Positions 8,762 to 21,400 of a stretch of DNA of 64,000 nt are shown here, piece after piece; position 1 is the first letter of the stretch, and every line of letters starts with the position of its first letter. The stretch lies in the NCBI RefSeq assembly GCF_028863665.1, contig NZ_JARBFX010000004.1, forward strand, positions 434,001 through 498,000. Direction: 5' to 3'. Both the position numbers and the translations under genes were made by a program. The notes below the pieces were generated by a model. That model did not search any database. It saw only the letters and a list, made by a program, of their open reading frames with translations, and was not told the DNA's origin. The DNA comes from Aquabacter sediminis (GTDB taxonomy: Bacteria > Pseudomonadota > Alphaproteobacteria > Rhizobiales > Xanthobacteraceae).

Positions 8762-9568
8762 ATGATGAAGAAGCTTTTGATCGCAGCGGGCCTCGCCCTG
8801 GCCGTGGGAAGCCTGCCCGCTTCCGCCGACGTGCTCGACAAGATCAAGGAAAAGGGCGTGCTCGTGGTGGGCGTGAAAGCCGACTACAAGCCCTTCGGCT
8901 TCCGCGATCCCTCTGGCGCGATTGTGGGCATCGAGCCTGATCTTGCGGCAGACGTGGCCAAGCGCCTGGGCGTGAAGCTGGAACTGGTGCCGGTGATCTC
9001 CGCCAACCGGATCGAGTTCCTGCAGCAGGGCAAGATCGACCTGATGATCGCCACCATGTCGGACAAGCCCGAGCGCCGCAAAGCGGTGCTGGCCATCGAC
9101 CCGCAATATTATTCCGACAGCGTCAACATCCTGCTCTCCAAGAAGGCCAAGCTCGCCAGCTGGGACGACCTGAAGGGCAAGGTGCTCTGCGGCACGTCCG
9201 GGGCCTGGTACAACAAGGAAGTCTCCGCCAAATACGGCGCCGAGGTGAAAGCCTTCGACGGCTCGGAAAAGCCCCTGTTCGCCCTCAAGGGCGGCGAGTG
9301 CATCGGCTACCTGTATGACCAGACCTTCGTGCAGGGCAAGCTGCTGGATGCCGAGTGGAACACCGACTATGCCATGCCGCTCCCGGGCGTGATGGAAGCC
9401 CCCTGGATCCTGGCGGTGGCCCCCGGCGAGGACAAGTTCGCCAAGTTCATGACCGACACCACCCTCGACTGGATGAAGACCGGCTTCATCGTCAGCGAGG
9501 AGAAGAAGTGGGGCATCGAGCCCACCGACTATTCCAAGCGCATGCACGAGAAGTACAAGGGCAGCTGA
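8762..9568 (+). CDS. Amino acid ABC transporter, periplasmic substrate-binding protein (family 3)
   Basis: Periplasmic receptor of 268 residues for a polar amino acid uptake system. A Sec signal peptide MMKKLLIAAGLALAVGSLPASA ends before Asp-23 (cleavage ASA|D). The mature start DVLDKIKEKGVLVVGVKADYKPFGF, with the family signature GIEPDLAADVAKRLG near residue 60, is typical of family 3 solute-binding proteins. A Cys pair (LCGTSG and GECIGYL) may form a disulfide. Ligand side-chain contacts that would separate glutamate, aspartate or basic amino acids cannot be judged. It is followed by two permeases and the ATPase, giving a complete importer. Confidence 0.94.
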   Translation: MMKKLLIAAGLALAVGSLPASADVLDKIKEKGVLVVGVKADYKPFGFRDPSGAIVGIEPDLAADVAKRLGVKLELVPVISANRIEFLQQGKIDLMIATMSDKPERRKAVLAIDPQYYSDSVNILLSKKAKLASWDDLKGKVLCGTSGAWYNKEVSAKYGAEVKAFDGSEKPLFALKGGECIGYLYDQTFVQGKLLDAEWNTDYAMPLPGVMEAPWILAVAPGEDKFAKFMTDTTLDWMKTGFIVSEEKKWGIEPTDYSKRMHEKYKGS

Positions 9569-9720
9569 GCCGCGGCCTGATCCGGCCGGCCGGGCGCGCC
9601 TCGTGAGGGCGCTGTCCGGCCGTCTTCCGCTCCTGTCGCCGGTCGCGCCCCGCGCGCCCGGCGTTCAAGTTTCGGCGTTTCGCGGGGGCACGGCCCCCGG
9701 CTTCCTGCGGCGGCTCATCC

Positions 9721-10479
9721 ATGGAAATGGTCTCGGACTGGTTTCGTGAGCTTTACGAAACCACGGGCATCAACCTGACCATCGTCTATGACGCCTATGA
9801 CCGGCAGCGTTTCCTGTCGGGCCTCGGCATGACGGTGTATCTGTCGGTTGTGTGCATTCTCATCAGCCTCGTCATCGGGGCGGTGGGCGCCTGGGCGCAG
9901 GGCAGCCCGCTGCGCATCGTGCGGGCGCTGGTGAACGGCTTCGTCGTCATTTTCCGCAACACCCCGCCGCTGGTGCAGATCTTCTTCTTCTATTTCGGCC
10001 TCGGCCAGATCCTGCCCCGCATCGAGGGGGCGGACGGCATGCGCGTGCCCATCCTGTCCAACGTGCAATGGGCCATCGTCTCGCTCTCTTTGTTCGCGGG
10101 CGCCTTCAACGTGGAGATCTTCCGCTCCGGCCTCGAGGCCGTGCCGCGCACCACCACGGAGGCGGCGGAGGCGCTGGGCTATACCCGCCTTGGCGTCTAT
10201 CGCCATGTGCTGCTGCCGCTCGCCTTGCGCATCTGCTTGCCGGCGCTCAACAACAATCTCGTCAATTTGCTGAAGACGACCACACTGGCCTATGCCATTG
10301 CGGTGCCCGAGACGCTTTATGTCTCCAAGCAGATCTGGACCGACAGCCAGAACGTGCCGGTGATGATGATCGTGCTGCTCATCGTCTATACGGCGCTGGT
10401 GGGCCTGCTGGTCTTCATCATGCACCGGTGGGAGAAGATGCTGGCCATTCCCGGCTTCGGCCAGGCGGGTGCGAAATGA
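9721..10479 (+). CDS. Amino acid ABC transporter permease 1 (HisM/GltJ type)
   Basis: An inner-membrane permease of 252 residues belonging to the His/Glu/Gln/Arg three-component permease family. About five hydrophobic segments are visible, including LGMTVYLSVVCILISLVIG and VPVMMIVLLIVYTALVGLLVF. The family-typical FRNTPPLVQIFFFYFGL (residues 79-95) and the cytoplasmic EAA coupling loop EAAEALGYTRLGVYRHVLLP (about 154-173) are both present. It starts 152 bases after the binding protein gene and overlaps the next permease by 4 bases (ATGA), so translation of the two membrane subunits is probably coupled. Confidence 0.94.
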   Translation: MEMVSDWFRELYETTGINLTIVYDAYDRQRFLSGLGMTVYLSVVCILISLVIGAVGAWAQGSPLRIVRALVNGFVVIFRNTPPLVQIFFFYFGLGQILPRIEGADGMRVPILSNVQWAIVSLSLFAGAFNVEIFRSGLEAVPRTTTEAAEALGYTRLGVYRHVLLPLALRICLPALNNNLVNLLKTTTLAYAIAVPETLYVSKQIWTDSQNVPVMMIVLLIVYTALVGLLVFIMHRWEKMLAIPGFGQAGAK

Positions 10480-11360
10480 GCAAGTCCTCCTTCTCCACAC
10501 CGCCCGCTGCCACCGCCGTCGCGCCGCGCGACGTCCTGCCCGTTCTCCTGCCCTATCGCCTGCGTCCCACGGCGCCGCTGCGCTGGCCACGCCTCGGCCT
10601 GATCTCGTGGGTGGGGATCGCCGGCCTTGCCTTGTTCATCGGCGGCGTCGCCCATGCCCAGTCGGGGGCGGACCGGCTCTCGGCGGTTGCGGTCATCTGG
10701 AAATGGCTGCCGCTGCTGATGTCGGGCTTTGCCTTCAACATCCTCATCTCGGTCCTGTCCATGTCGCTTGGCACGGTGGCCGGGCTGGTGCTGGGCCTCG
10801 CCCAGGTGGGCGAGAACGCGCTCCTGCGCAAGGCGGCCTGGGGCGCCACCCAGTTCTTCCGCAACGCGCCCTGGCTGGTGCTGCTGTTCTTCGCCATGTT
10901 CATGATCCCGTTCCAGTTCCGGATCTTCGGCACCACCATTCCCTTCCCGGACTGGGTGAAGGCGGTAATCGGCTTTGCCCTGCCGGTGATGGCGAACGTG
11001 TCGGAGATCGTGCGCGGGGCGGTGGCCTCGCTGCCGTCGGGCCAGTGGGAGGCGGCGGAATCGCTGGCCTTCTCCCGCCGGCAGACCATGTGGCGGATCA
11101 TCCTGCCCCAATGCGTGAAGCGCATGCTGCCGCCCTGGATGAACCTCTATTCCCTGGTCACCATGGCCACCGTGCAGGCCTCCATCGTGGGGGTGACGGA
11201 AATGCTCACCCTGACGGCGCAGGTGCACGCCGCCGAGGGCGGCCGGCCGGATCTGCTGGCGCCGCTCTATGGCTTCGCCATGCTGTGCTTCTTCGTCTAC
11301 TGCTACCCCATCGAGCGCTTCACCCTCTATCTTGAGCGGCGCTTCCACCTCCACCAGTGA
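10476..11360 (+). CDS. Amino acid ABC transporter permease 2
   Basis: The partner membrane subunit, 294 residues. It begins at the ATG at 10476 overlapping the upstream stop. It has an unusually long N-terminal cytoplasmic stretch of about 45 residues before the first helix ([20 protein letters not shown]), then the conserved [18 protein letters not shown] (about residues 128-145) and the EAA loop [20 protein letters not shown]. Helix [21 protein letters not shown] closes it. It is likely to form a heterodimer with permease 1. The remaining subunit, the ATPase, follows after 19 bases. Confidence 0.94.
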   Translation: MSKSSFSTPPAATAVAPRDVLPVLLPYRLRPTAPLRWPRLGLISWVGIAGLALFIGGVAHAQSGADRLSAVAVIWKWLPLLMSGFAFNILISVLSMSLGTVAGLVLGLAQVGENALLRKAAWGATQFFRNAPWLVLLFFAMFMIPFQFRIFGTTIPFPDWVKAVIGFALPVMANVSEIVRGAVASLPSGQWEAAESLAFSRRQTMWRIILPQCVKRMLPPWMNLYSLVTMATVQASIVGVTEMLTLTAQVHAAEGGRPDLLAPLYGFAMLCFFVYCYPIERFTLYLERRFHLHQ

Positions 11361-11379
11361 CCGGCGCGCGGAGGCCCTG

Positions 11380-12162
<783 letters not shown>

Positions 12163-12430
12163 GGACGACAGGGCATCCGGTGTCGCAAGGGCGCGCCAAT
12201 CCCAAGTTGTGCAACGCGCATCCGCGCGTCTTGAGGTGTTCGGTGGTATTATAGAGCGGATCGAGGCGAGCCTGACATGCCGGTTCCGTCGGTCCCCCGT
12301 CGCCACCAAGCAAAGGTGCGCATTAAGTTTTAGCAATGTCCCGAAATACCACTGGCGCGACCTGGAGCTTCGGCAAGGTGCGTGATAGTGCCTGAAGCGT
12401 GGCCATGTATTGGCCTGGCTGGGGGCAGTC

Positions 12431-15400
12431 ATGACATCAGTGCGGGGCGTATCACGCGCGTCGGAGCCTAGCGTCGGAAGCGTCTACCAGGCGTCCACGG
12501 CGCGGCTGAGGCTTTCCACCGCCCTGTCCAGCACCCTGGCTGGCCTTGCCTTCATCGCTGGCGCGGGCCTTGGCGGGACGGCCGTTGCGCAGACCCAGGT
12601 GTTCGTCCCCTATGTGTCCAATGTCGCGGGTGCCGGCGGCGGTGGGGGCGGGAGCGACTATTATCACACGGATGACGCCCAGGGGAGCACGGGCGGGGTT
12701 GGCCAGACCTTCGGCGTCAGTTCATTCCAGGTGAACGGCGCCACCAGCGGCGTGCCGACCGCCCTGTCCATCACCAATATTGGCGGCGTCGGCGGTAATG
12801 GCGGCTATGGCCATAGCTGGACCGGCTATGGCTCGGGCGGCACCGGCGGCGCCGGCGGGTGGGGCGGCGAGCAGACCATCACCATCACCAGCGTGAACGC
12901 CGCGACCACCGCGAATACGGTGGCGATCCAGTCCCTGGGCGGGGCCGGGGGCGCAGGCGGCTACGGTTCCAGCCGGTACGATTGGGCCCAGGGCGGCGGT
13001 GGCGGGCAGGCGGCGGGCGGCGGGGCGATCACGCTGAACGTGGCAAGCTCCACCTTGTCCACTGGGTCGCAAGCCATCTTTATCCTGACCATGGGCGGCG
13101 GAGGCGGAGCGGCCAATTCCGGGACTACCCGGACCTCCAGCGGCACCGGCGGCGTCGGCGGTGTGGGTGGCGTCGGCAACTGGATCGACCTCGACATTTC
13201 CGGCTCCATCCTCTCGGGCGGCAGCAGCGGGAATGGCTTTGCGGTGTTCGCCCAGTCCGCCGGGCAGACCGGCGGCACCGGGGGCTATGGCAGTTCGTAC
13301 ACCACCACCGCGCGCGGCGGCGCGGGTGGTGCTGGGGGAACCTCGAGCACCTTCGTCTCCGCCTATGGCACCGTGACCAATTCCACCATCACCGGCGCTG
13401 CGGGGGGCATCCAGATGCTGTCCACCGCCGGATGGGGCGGCGCTGGCGGCAACGGGTCCAGCGGCGCCGGCTATTCCTATGGTGGCGCCAGCGGCGCTGG
13501 CGGCAACGTGGTGGGCGTGACCGGCCTTGCCATCTCGGGCTCCACCATTACCGCCAATGGCGGTGCGGCCATCGTCGTGTCCTCCGTGGGCGGCCTGTCC
13601 CTGGCGGCGGGCTGGGCGTCCAGCGACTCGAACAAGTCCTATGGCGGCAATGGCGGTACCGGTGGCAATGGCAACACCGCCAAGCTTGTGTTGTCCGGTT
13701 CCACCGTCAGCGGCACCACCAACGGAGTCACCGTGTGGTCCGGGGGCGGCGCCGGCGGGGCGGCGGGCTCGGGCGCCGGCGGCACGGACCACGGTTATGG
13801 CGGCACTGGCGGGCAGGGCGGCACTGGCGGCTATGCCTATGCCCGGATCTCCGGCGGCAGCGTCTTCAGCGCCAACGGAACGTCCATCTTCATCTCGTCC
13901 GTAGGCGGCAATGGCGGCGCGGGTGCCGAAGGCCACTCCACCGGGAGCAGCGCCGATGGCGGCCTTGGCGGCGCTGGCGGGGCTGGCGGCAATGCCGGGC
14001 TGACCTTGACCGGCGCGTCGGTGGCCGGCGCTGTGGGGGTGCTGGTGCAATCCCTGGGCGGCACGGGCGGGAATGGTGGCGAGGGGGATGCCACCTTCGC
14101 CAACGCAACCGGCGGCAATGCCGGGGCTGGCGGCAATGCCGGCGCGGTGACCGTCGCGGTTGCCGGCGGCAATGTCCAGCCCTGGGGTGCGGCGCTGGTG
14201 GCGAAGGCCAATGGCGGCGCCGGGGGTACCGGCGGCTACGGTTATGGCGGGGCGTCCGAGGCCTGGGGCGGCACGGGCGGGGCAGGTGGCGCGGGCGGCA
14301 CGGTGTCGGTCAGCCTCGCCAATGGGGTGGTCATCTCCACCGGCGGCGCCAATGCCCCGGCGGTTGCCCTTTATGCCAATGGCGGCGCCGGCGGAACCGG
14401 CGGCATGGCGCGGGCGAGCGCGGAGACGCAGGGCGCCGATGGCGGGGCGGGCGGCACGGGCGGAACCGCCGCGCTCACCGTGGGCAATGCCACCATCTGG
14501 ACCGGCGGCAGCTATGCGGCGGCCATCCTGGTGGCGGCCAATGGGGGCGGAGGTGGCGCGGGTGCGGCGGCCAGCGACAGCCTGAACGAGACCGGCGGCA
14601 ATGGCGGGGTGGGCGGAAATGCGGCCGGCGGTACGGCGGCAAGCGTCGTCATCCAGGCCGGTGCCAATGTCTATACCAAGGGCTTTTCCTCCAATGCCGT
14701 CATCGCCCAGAGCCTCGGCGGCACCGGCGCGAACGGCGCGAGCGTGGGCGGCTTCTTCGGCAGTGATGGCGGACAAGGCAGCCCGGGCGGCACGTCGGGC
14801 TTTGTCTATCTGAACACGGCCGGTCGCATCTCCACCAGCGGCGACCAGTCCGTCGCGGTGGTCGTGCAGTCGGTGGCGGGTGGCGGCGGCAATGGCGGCT
14901 CCTCCAATGCGGTCATCGCCCCCATGGGCGGTAATGGCGCGGCGAGCGGCGATGCGGGCGGCGTCACCGCGCTGAATTCCGGCACCATCTCCACCACCGG
15001 CAATTATGCCCATGGCATGCTGGTGCAATCGGTGGGGGGCGGCGGCGGCAGCCTGCTGGGCGGTTCCGGCTCGGCCATTTCTGTCGGCGGGACCTCCAGC
15101 TCCGGCGGCACCGGCGGCGGCGCCGAGGCGCTGGTGCGCAATTCCGGCACCATCACCACCACCGGCAATTTCTCCGACGGCATCCTGGCCCAGTCCATCG
15201 GTGGCGGCGGCGGCAATGGCGGCGGCGCAGGGGGCATCGCCTCCCTCGGCGGGCAGGGCGCCTCCGGCGGCAATGCGGATGCCACCAAGGTCTATCATAG
15301 CGGCCTTGTCGCCACCTCCGGGCGCGACGCCATCGCCATCACCGCCCAGTCCATCGGCGGCGGCGGCGGGCGGGGCGGCGGTGCCATGTCGGTGGCGCCG

Positions 15401-18400
15401 GGCGAAGCGGCGGCCATTGGCGGGGGCGGCGGCAGTGGCGGCGCCGGTGGCGGCGTCTATGTCAAGACCTACGGCCCCAGCGCCACCACGCTCACCGTCT
15501 CCACCACCGGGCGCTATGCCACCGGCATTCTCGCCCAGTCCATCGGCGGCGGCGGTGGTTCGGGCGGCAGCGCGGTGGCGGCGACCGTGGGATTTGCGGC
15601 TCTGGCCATTGGCGGCACCGGCGGGGGCGGCGGCAACGCGGCCTATGCCACGGTGGTGAACGCGGCCGGCATCAGGACCACCGGCGACCGGGCCTCGGCC
15701 ATCATCGTTCAGTCGGTGGGCGGGGGCGGTGGCTCGGGTGGCGCGGCGCTTGCCGCCAGCGCCGGCATCTATTTCGCAGCGGCCGTGGCGCTGGGCGCGT
15801 CCGGCGGCAGCGGCGGTGCGGGCGCGGCGGCGTCCGCCACCAATTCCGGCACCATCGCCACCGCCGGCGCGGATTCCTTCGGCCTTTTGGTGCAGTCCAT
15901 CGGCGGCGGCGGCGGCAATGGCGGCTCCTCGGCGGCCTATAGCGCGGCGGCCGGCATAGACGGGGCGGCGGCGGTCTCCGCGGCGCTGGGTGGCTCCGGC
16001 GGCTCCGGCAACACCGCTGGCAATGCCAGCGTCGAGAATTCCGGCACCATCGCCACGGGCGGCGCAGGGGCGAGCGCCATCCTCGCCCAGTCCATCGGCG
16101 GCGGCGGCGGCACGGGCGGCGATGCCACGGCGCTTTCGGTGGCGGTGTCCACGGGCGCATCGGTGAGCGTCTCGGCCGCGCTGGGCGGCACCGGCGGCTC
16201 GGGCGCCAATTCCGGTACGGTCACCGTCACCAATTCCGGCACCGTCACCACCTCCGGCGATTTTGCCGACGGCGTGCAGGCCCAGGCCATTGGGGGCGGC
16301 GGCGGCAATGGCGGGGTGGGCTCCACCTCCGCCAATGCGGTGAACCTCACCGGCAAGACCTCCATCTCCCTGTCGCTGGGCGGTGGCGGGGCCGGGGGCG
16401 AGGCGGGCAATGCCTATGGCGTCACCGTCACCAATTCCGGCACCATCGGCACCCAGGGTGCCAGCGCCAAGGGCGTGTTCGCCCAGTCGGTGGGCGGCGG
16501 CGGCGGCGTGGCGGGGGGCGGTGTTGCCAATTCCAATGGCGGCCAGGTGGCCATCGGCGTGACGCTGGGCGGGTCCGGCGGCGGCGGCGGCGCGGGCGGC
16601 ACTGTGGCCGTGACCAATACCGGCACCGTCACCACCACGGGCGATGATGCGGACGCCCTCTTCGCCCAGTCCATTGGTGGCGGTGGCGGCGTGGGCGGCA
16701 GCGCGTCCAGCACCACCAAGGCGGGGGCGGACAACCTCGCCGACCTCAGCAGCAAGCTGACCAATTCCAATTCCTCCTCCTTCGGCCTCAGCGTCGCCCT
16801 GGGCGGCTCGGGCGGCGGCGGTGGCGATGGCGCGGCGGTGACGATCACGTCCGGCTCGAGGGCGGCGGGCGCCACCGTCACCACCACCGGCGACCATGCG
16901 GTGGCCATCTTCGCCCAGTCGGTGGGCGGCGGCGGCGGCAAGGGCGGCGCGGCGGCGGGCACCGAGAGCGGCGGCAAGGTGGGGCTTACCTTCTCCCTGG
17001 GCGCCACGGGCGGCGCGGGCGGCACGGGCGGCGCCGTCACGTTGGGCAGCTATGGCACGGTGAGCACGGCGGGCACGGATGCGATCGCCATCCTCGCCCA
17101 GTCCGTGGGCGGCGGCGGCGGCAATGCCGGCAACACCAATAGCGCCGCATCCGCCAAGATCGGGCTTGGCGGCGCGCTGGGCGAAAATGGCGCGGCGGGA
17201 GGCGAAGGCGGCACGGTGGCAGTCACCACGGGCGGCACCATCACCACCCGGGGCGATCTGTCGGACGGCATCCTCGCGCAGTCCATCGGCGGCGGCGGCG
17301 GCGTGGGCTCCACGGCGGGGGCGGACGCCCATGCGGCGGGCAAGCAATCGGTGTCGCTGGCGGCGACGCTCGGCGGCTCCGGCGGCGTGGGGGGCATCGG
17401 GAACACCGTCACGGTGGAAAATGGTGCAGCCATCTCCACCAGCGGCGACCATGCGGACGGCATTCTCGCGCAAAGCATTGGCGGCGGCGGCGGAAAGGGC
17501 GGCGCGGTCTCCTCCAAGGGGGCGGGCGGCGCCTACAACATTTCCGCCGCGCTGGGCGGTTCGGGCGGCGCGGGCACGTATGGCGGGGCGGTCACCGTCA
17601 CCAATACGGGCGTGGTGCGCACGTCGGGCGACCAGTCCATCGGCCTCCTCGCCCAGTCGGTGGGCGGCGGCGGTGGCAGCGCGGCGGGCGCGGCTTCTTC
17701 AGCCAATGGCGGCAGCGTGGCGGTGAGCTTCACCCTGTCGGGCGGCGGCGGGAGCGGCGCCTATGGCGGCGCCGTCTCGGTGTCCACCGGCGCCAGCGTC
17801 ATCACCACCGGGCAGGGCTCCACCGGCATCCTGGCCCAATCCATCGGCGGCGGCGGCGGCAATTCCGGCAGCGCCTCGGACACGGCGCAGGCGAAGATCG
17901 GGGTCGGCGGTTCGCTTGGCCTCGCGGCGGGCGGCGGCGGCAATGGCGGCGCGGTGACGGTCACGGCCTCAACCGGCGGCAGCGCCACCACCTATGTGGC
18001 CACCACCGGCTCCCATGCGGACGCCATCCTGGCGCAGTCTATCGGCGGTGGCGGCGGCAACGCCTCGGCGGTCAGCAGCAAGGCGGCGGGCGCGGGCAAT
18101 AAGGGCGTGGGCGTCAGCCTGTCCATGGGCGGCGCCGGCGGCTATGGCGGCAATGGCGGCACGGTGAGCGTCAATAACGGCACCCTGGCCCTGCCGGCGG
18201 CCATCGTGGTGGCCAAGGGCGAGGATGCGAGCGCGATCGTCGCCCAGTCCATCGGCGGCGGCGGCGGGCGCGGCGGCGCCTCCTCCAGCGCCACCGATGG
18301 CTCGGGCATCGCCAATGTCTCCGCGACCCTGGGCGGGTCGGGGGGAAGCGGCGGCACGGGCGGCACGGTGAACGTGGTCAGCTACGGCATTGTCAGCGCC

Positions 18401-21400
18401 GAGGGCGGCCATGGCAGCGCCATCCTGGCGCAGTCCATCGGCGGCGGCGGCGGCAATGCCAGCGCCACCAGCACCTCCTCCTCCGACTTGAAGGCGGATG
18501 CCAATGTGTCCGCGACGCTGGGCGGCTCCGGCGGGTCCGGCGGCGCGGGCGGGGCGGTGAATGTGACCAGCCTCGGCGCTCTCTTCACCAAGGGCACGGC
18601 GGGCACCGCCCTCATCGCCCAGTCTGTGGGCGGCGGCGGCGGCAGCGCGGCGGTGAGCCAGGCCAAGGATTCGGGTGGCAAGGTGTCGCTCTCCTTCGGG
18701 CTGGGTGGCTCGGGCGGGTCCGGCGGCAGTGGCGAGACCGTGACCGTCATCGCCTCCGGCGACATCTCCACGGTGGGCGCCCATGCGCTGGGCCTCCTCG
18801 CCCAGTCCATTGGCGGCGGCGGCGGCAATGCGGGCAGCGCCTCCAATGCGGCCAGCGCGAAGATCGCCCTCGGCGGCGCTATCGGCGGCGCGGGCGGCGG
18901 GGGTGGCGATGGCGGCACGGTGAACGTGACCTTGGGCACCGGCCTTGCAGCCTCCACCATCGTCACCACCGGCCTTGGCGCGGATGCGGTGCTGGCCCAG
19001 TCCATCGGCGGCGGCGGCGGCAATGCCGCCGCAGGCAATGGCAAGGCGGACGGCGCGGGCGGCCAGGGTGGCAGCCTGGAGGTGACGCTGGGCGGCGCGG
19101 GCGGGGCCGGCAGCACGGGCGGAGCGGTTACCCTCACCAATGCGGGCACGACGCTGGCGGCCATCTCCACCTCGGGCGACCATGCCAATGGCCTGGTGGC
19201 CCAGTCCATCGGCGGCGGCGGCGGACGGGGCGGGGCCTCCAGTTCCACGTCCGGCGGATCGGGCGTCGCTTCACTCAGCGCGGCGCTGGGCGGGTCCGGC
19301 GGCGCGGGCGGGACGGGCGGCATCGTCACCCTGACCAATGCGGGCACGGTCACCACTGCCGGCGCCCATGCGGACGCGGTCATCGCCCAGTCCATCGGCG
19401 GGTCGGGCGGCAATGCGGTGCTGGCCAGTTCCACCAGCAAGGACGCCCAAAGCGATGCCAGCATCTCGGCTTCTCTGGGCGGCACCGGTGGCGCGGGTTC
19501 CACTGGCGGCGCGGTGAATGTGGCGCAGAGCGGCACGCTGGCCACCAAGGGGGCCTTCTCCTTCGCCATCCTCGCCCAGTCCATCGGCGGCGGTGGCGGC
19601 AATGCGGGTGCGACCGCCGATACCGGCACGGGCGGCAAGGTGGGGGTGACGCTGGGTCTCGGCGGGACGGGCGGAGCCGGCTCCACCGGCGGCACGGTCA
19701 GCGTGACCAATTCCGGCTCCATTCACACCGAGGGGCACGGCGCGAGCGCGCTCGTCGCCCAGTCCATTGGCGGCGGCGGTGGCAATGGCGGCAGCGCGGT
19801 GAATGCCGCCACCGCCAAGATCGGCCTCGGCGCCGACCTCTCCGGTACGGGCGGGCAAGGGGGCGTGGGCGGCACCGTGACGGTGACGCTCGCCACCGTT
19901 TCGGGCTCGCAGATCACCACCTCGGGCGCGGCGGCTGACGGCCTGCTCGTCCAGTCCATCGGCGGTGGCGGCGGCAATGCGGGCACAGGTTCCGGCAAGG
20001 CGGACGGCAAGGGCGGCGATGGCGTCAGCCTCACGCTGGCGCTGGGCGGCACCGGGGGTACCGGCGGCACGGGCGGCGCGGTGAATGTCTATAATGGCTC
20101 GGCCACCAGTGCCGGGCAGGCCATCTCCACGCGCGGCCACGCCGCGAACGGCATTGTGGCGCAGTCCATCGGCGGGGGCGGCGGCAAGGGCGGCGGCGCC
20201 AGCTCCAGCGCGGGGGGAACGGGCGTCGCCGCGCTGTCCGCCAGCCTGGGCGGCACGGGAGGCACGGGCGGCGCCGGCGGTGCGGTCACGCTGAGCACCT
20301 TTGCGGAGGTCGCGACGGAAGGCGACCATGCGGCCGGTCTTCTCGCCCAGTCGGTGGGCGGCGGCGGCGGCCTCGCTGTGCTCTCCAATTCGCTGGCGAC
20401 CGATCAAGCAAGCGACGCCAATGTGGGCGCAAGCCTGGGTGGCGCGGGCGGCTCGGGCAATGACGGCGGCACGGTCACGGTCGCCTCGGATGGGGCGATC
20501 ACCACAAGGGGCGCCTTCGCGGTCGGCCTCCTCGCCCAGTCCATTGGCGGCGGCGGCGGTGCGGCGGCGGCGACCTCGGAAAAGGGCTCCGGCGGCAAGG
20601 TGGATGTGGGCTTCACACTGGGCGCCAGCGGCGGCACGGGGGGCGGCGGCGGCACGGTTGCTGTCACGGTGGCGCAGGCGATTTCCACCTCGGGCCATGG
20701 CGCCACCGGCGTGCTCGCCCAGTCCATCGGTGGCGGCGGCGGCACCGGCGGCAGTGCCAGCAGCGCGGCCACCAGCAAGATCGCGCTGGGTGCGGCTCTG
20801 GCGGGCGACGGCGGCTCCGGCGGGGCGGGCGGCAGCGCGGGCGTGTCGCTCGCGGGGGCGAAAGCGGGCCTTGCCATCGCGACCACGGGCAAGAGCGCCG
20901 ACGCGGTGCTGGCCCAGTCCATCGGCGGCGGTGGCGGCACCGGTGGCAGCGGCGACGGCAAGGCCACCGGCGCGGGCGGCAACGGCGCCTCCGCGCAGGC
21001 AGCGCTGGGCGCCAGCTTCAGCGGGTCCGGCGGCGCAGGGGCCACCGGCGGCGTCGCCACCATCACCAATGGCGGCAACGGCGCCACGGCCATGACCGTC
21101 CACACCACGGGCTTCGGCTCCAACGGCCTCGTCGCCCAATCCATCGGCGGCGGCGGCGGCCGCTCGGGCCATGCGGCCTCGGCGGCGGCGGGCTCGGCCA
21201 AGGCGACGCTCTCCGCCAGCCTGGGCGGGTCTGGCGGCAGCGGAGCATCGGGCTATAGCGCCTCCGTCTCCAATGCCGGCACCCTCGTGACCGAAGGCGG
21301 CCATGCGGCGGGCATCTTCGTTCAGTCCATTGGCGGCGGCGGTGGCGCGGCGAGCCTCGACGGCTCCACCGGGAAGGGCCAGGGGGCGGACTTCCAGCTC

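Noticed and set aside
12247-12252. TATTAT as a -10 for the autotransporter gene
   Set aside because: The nearest TTG-type -35 (12231) is only 10 bases away, too close for a sigma-70 promoter, and other candidates do not fit.
12722-17473. A 1,583-codon open frame on the minus strand
   Set aside because: It is antisense to the Gly-rich repeats; the skewed GGC/GCC codon use removes stops on the other strand. The predicted protein has no start signal or domain.
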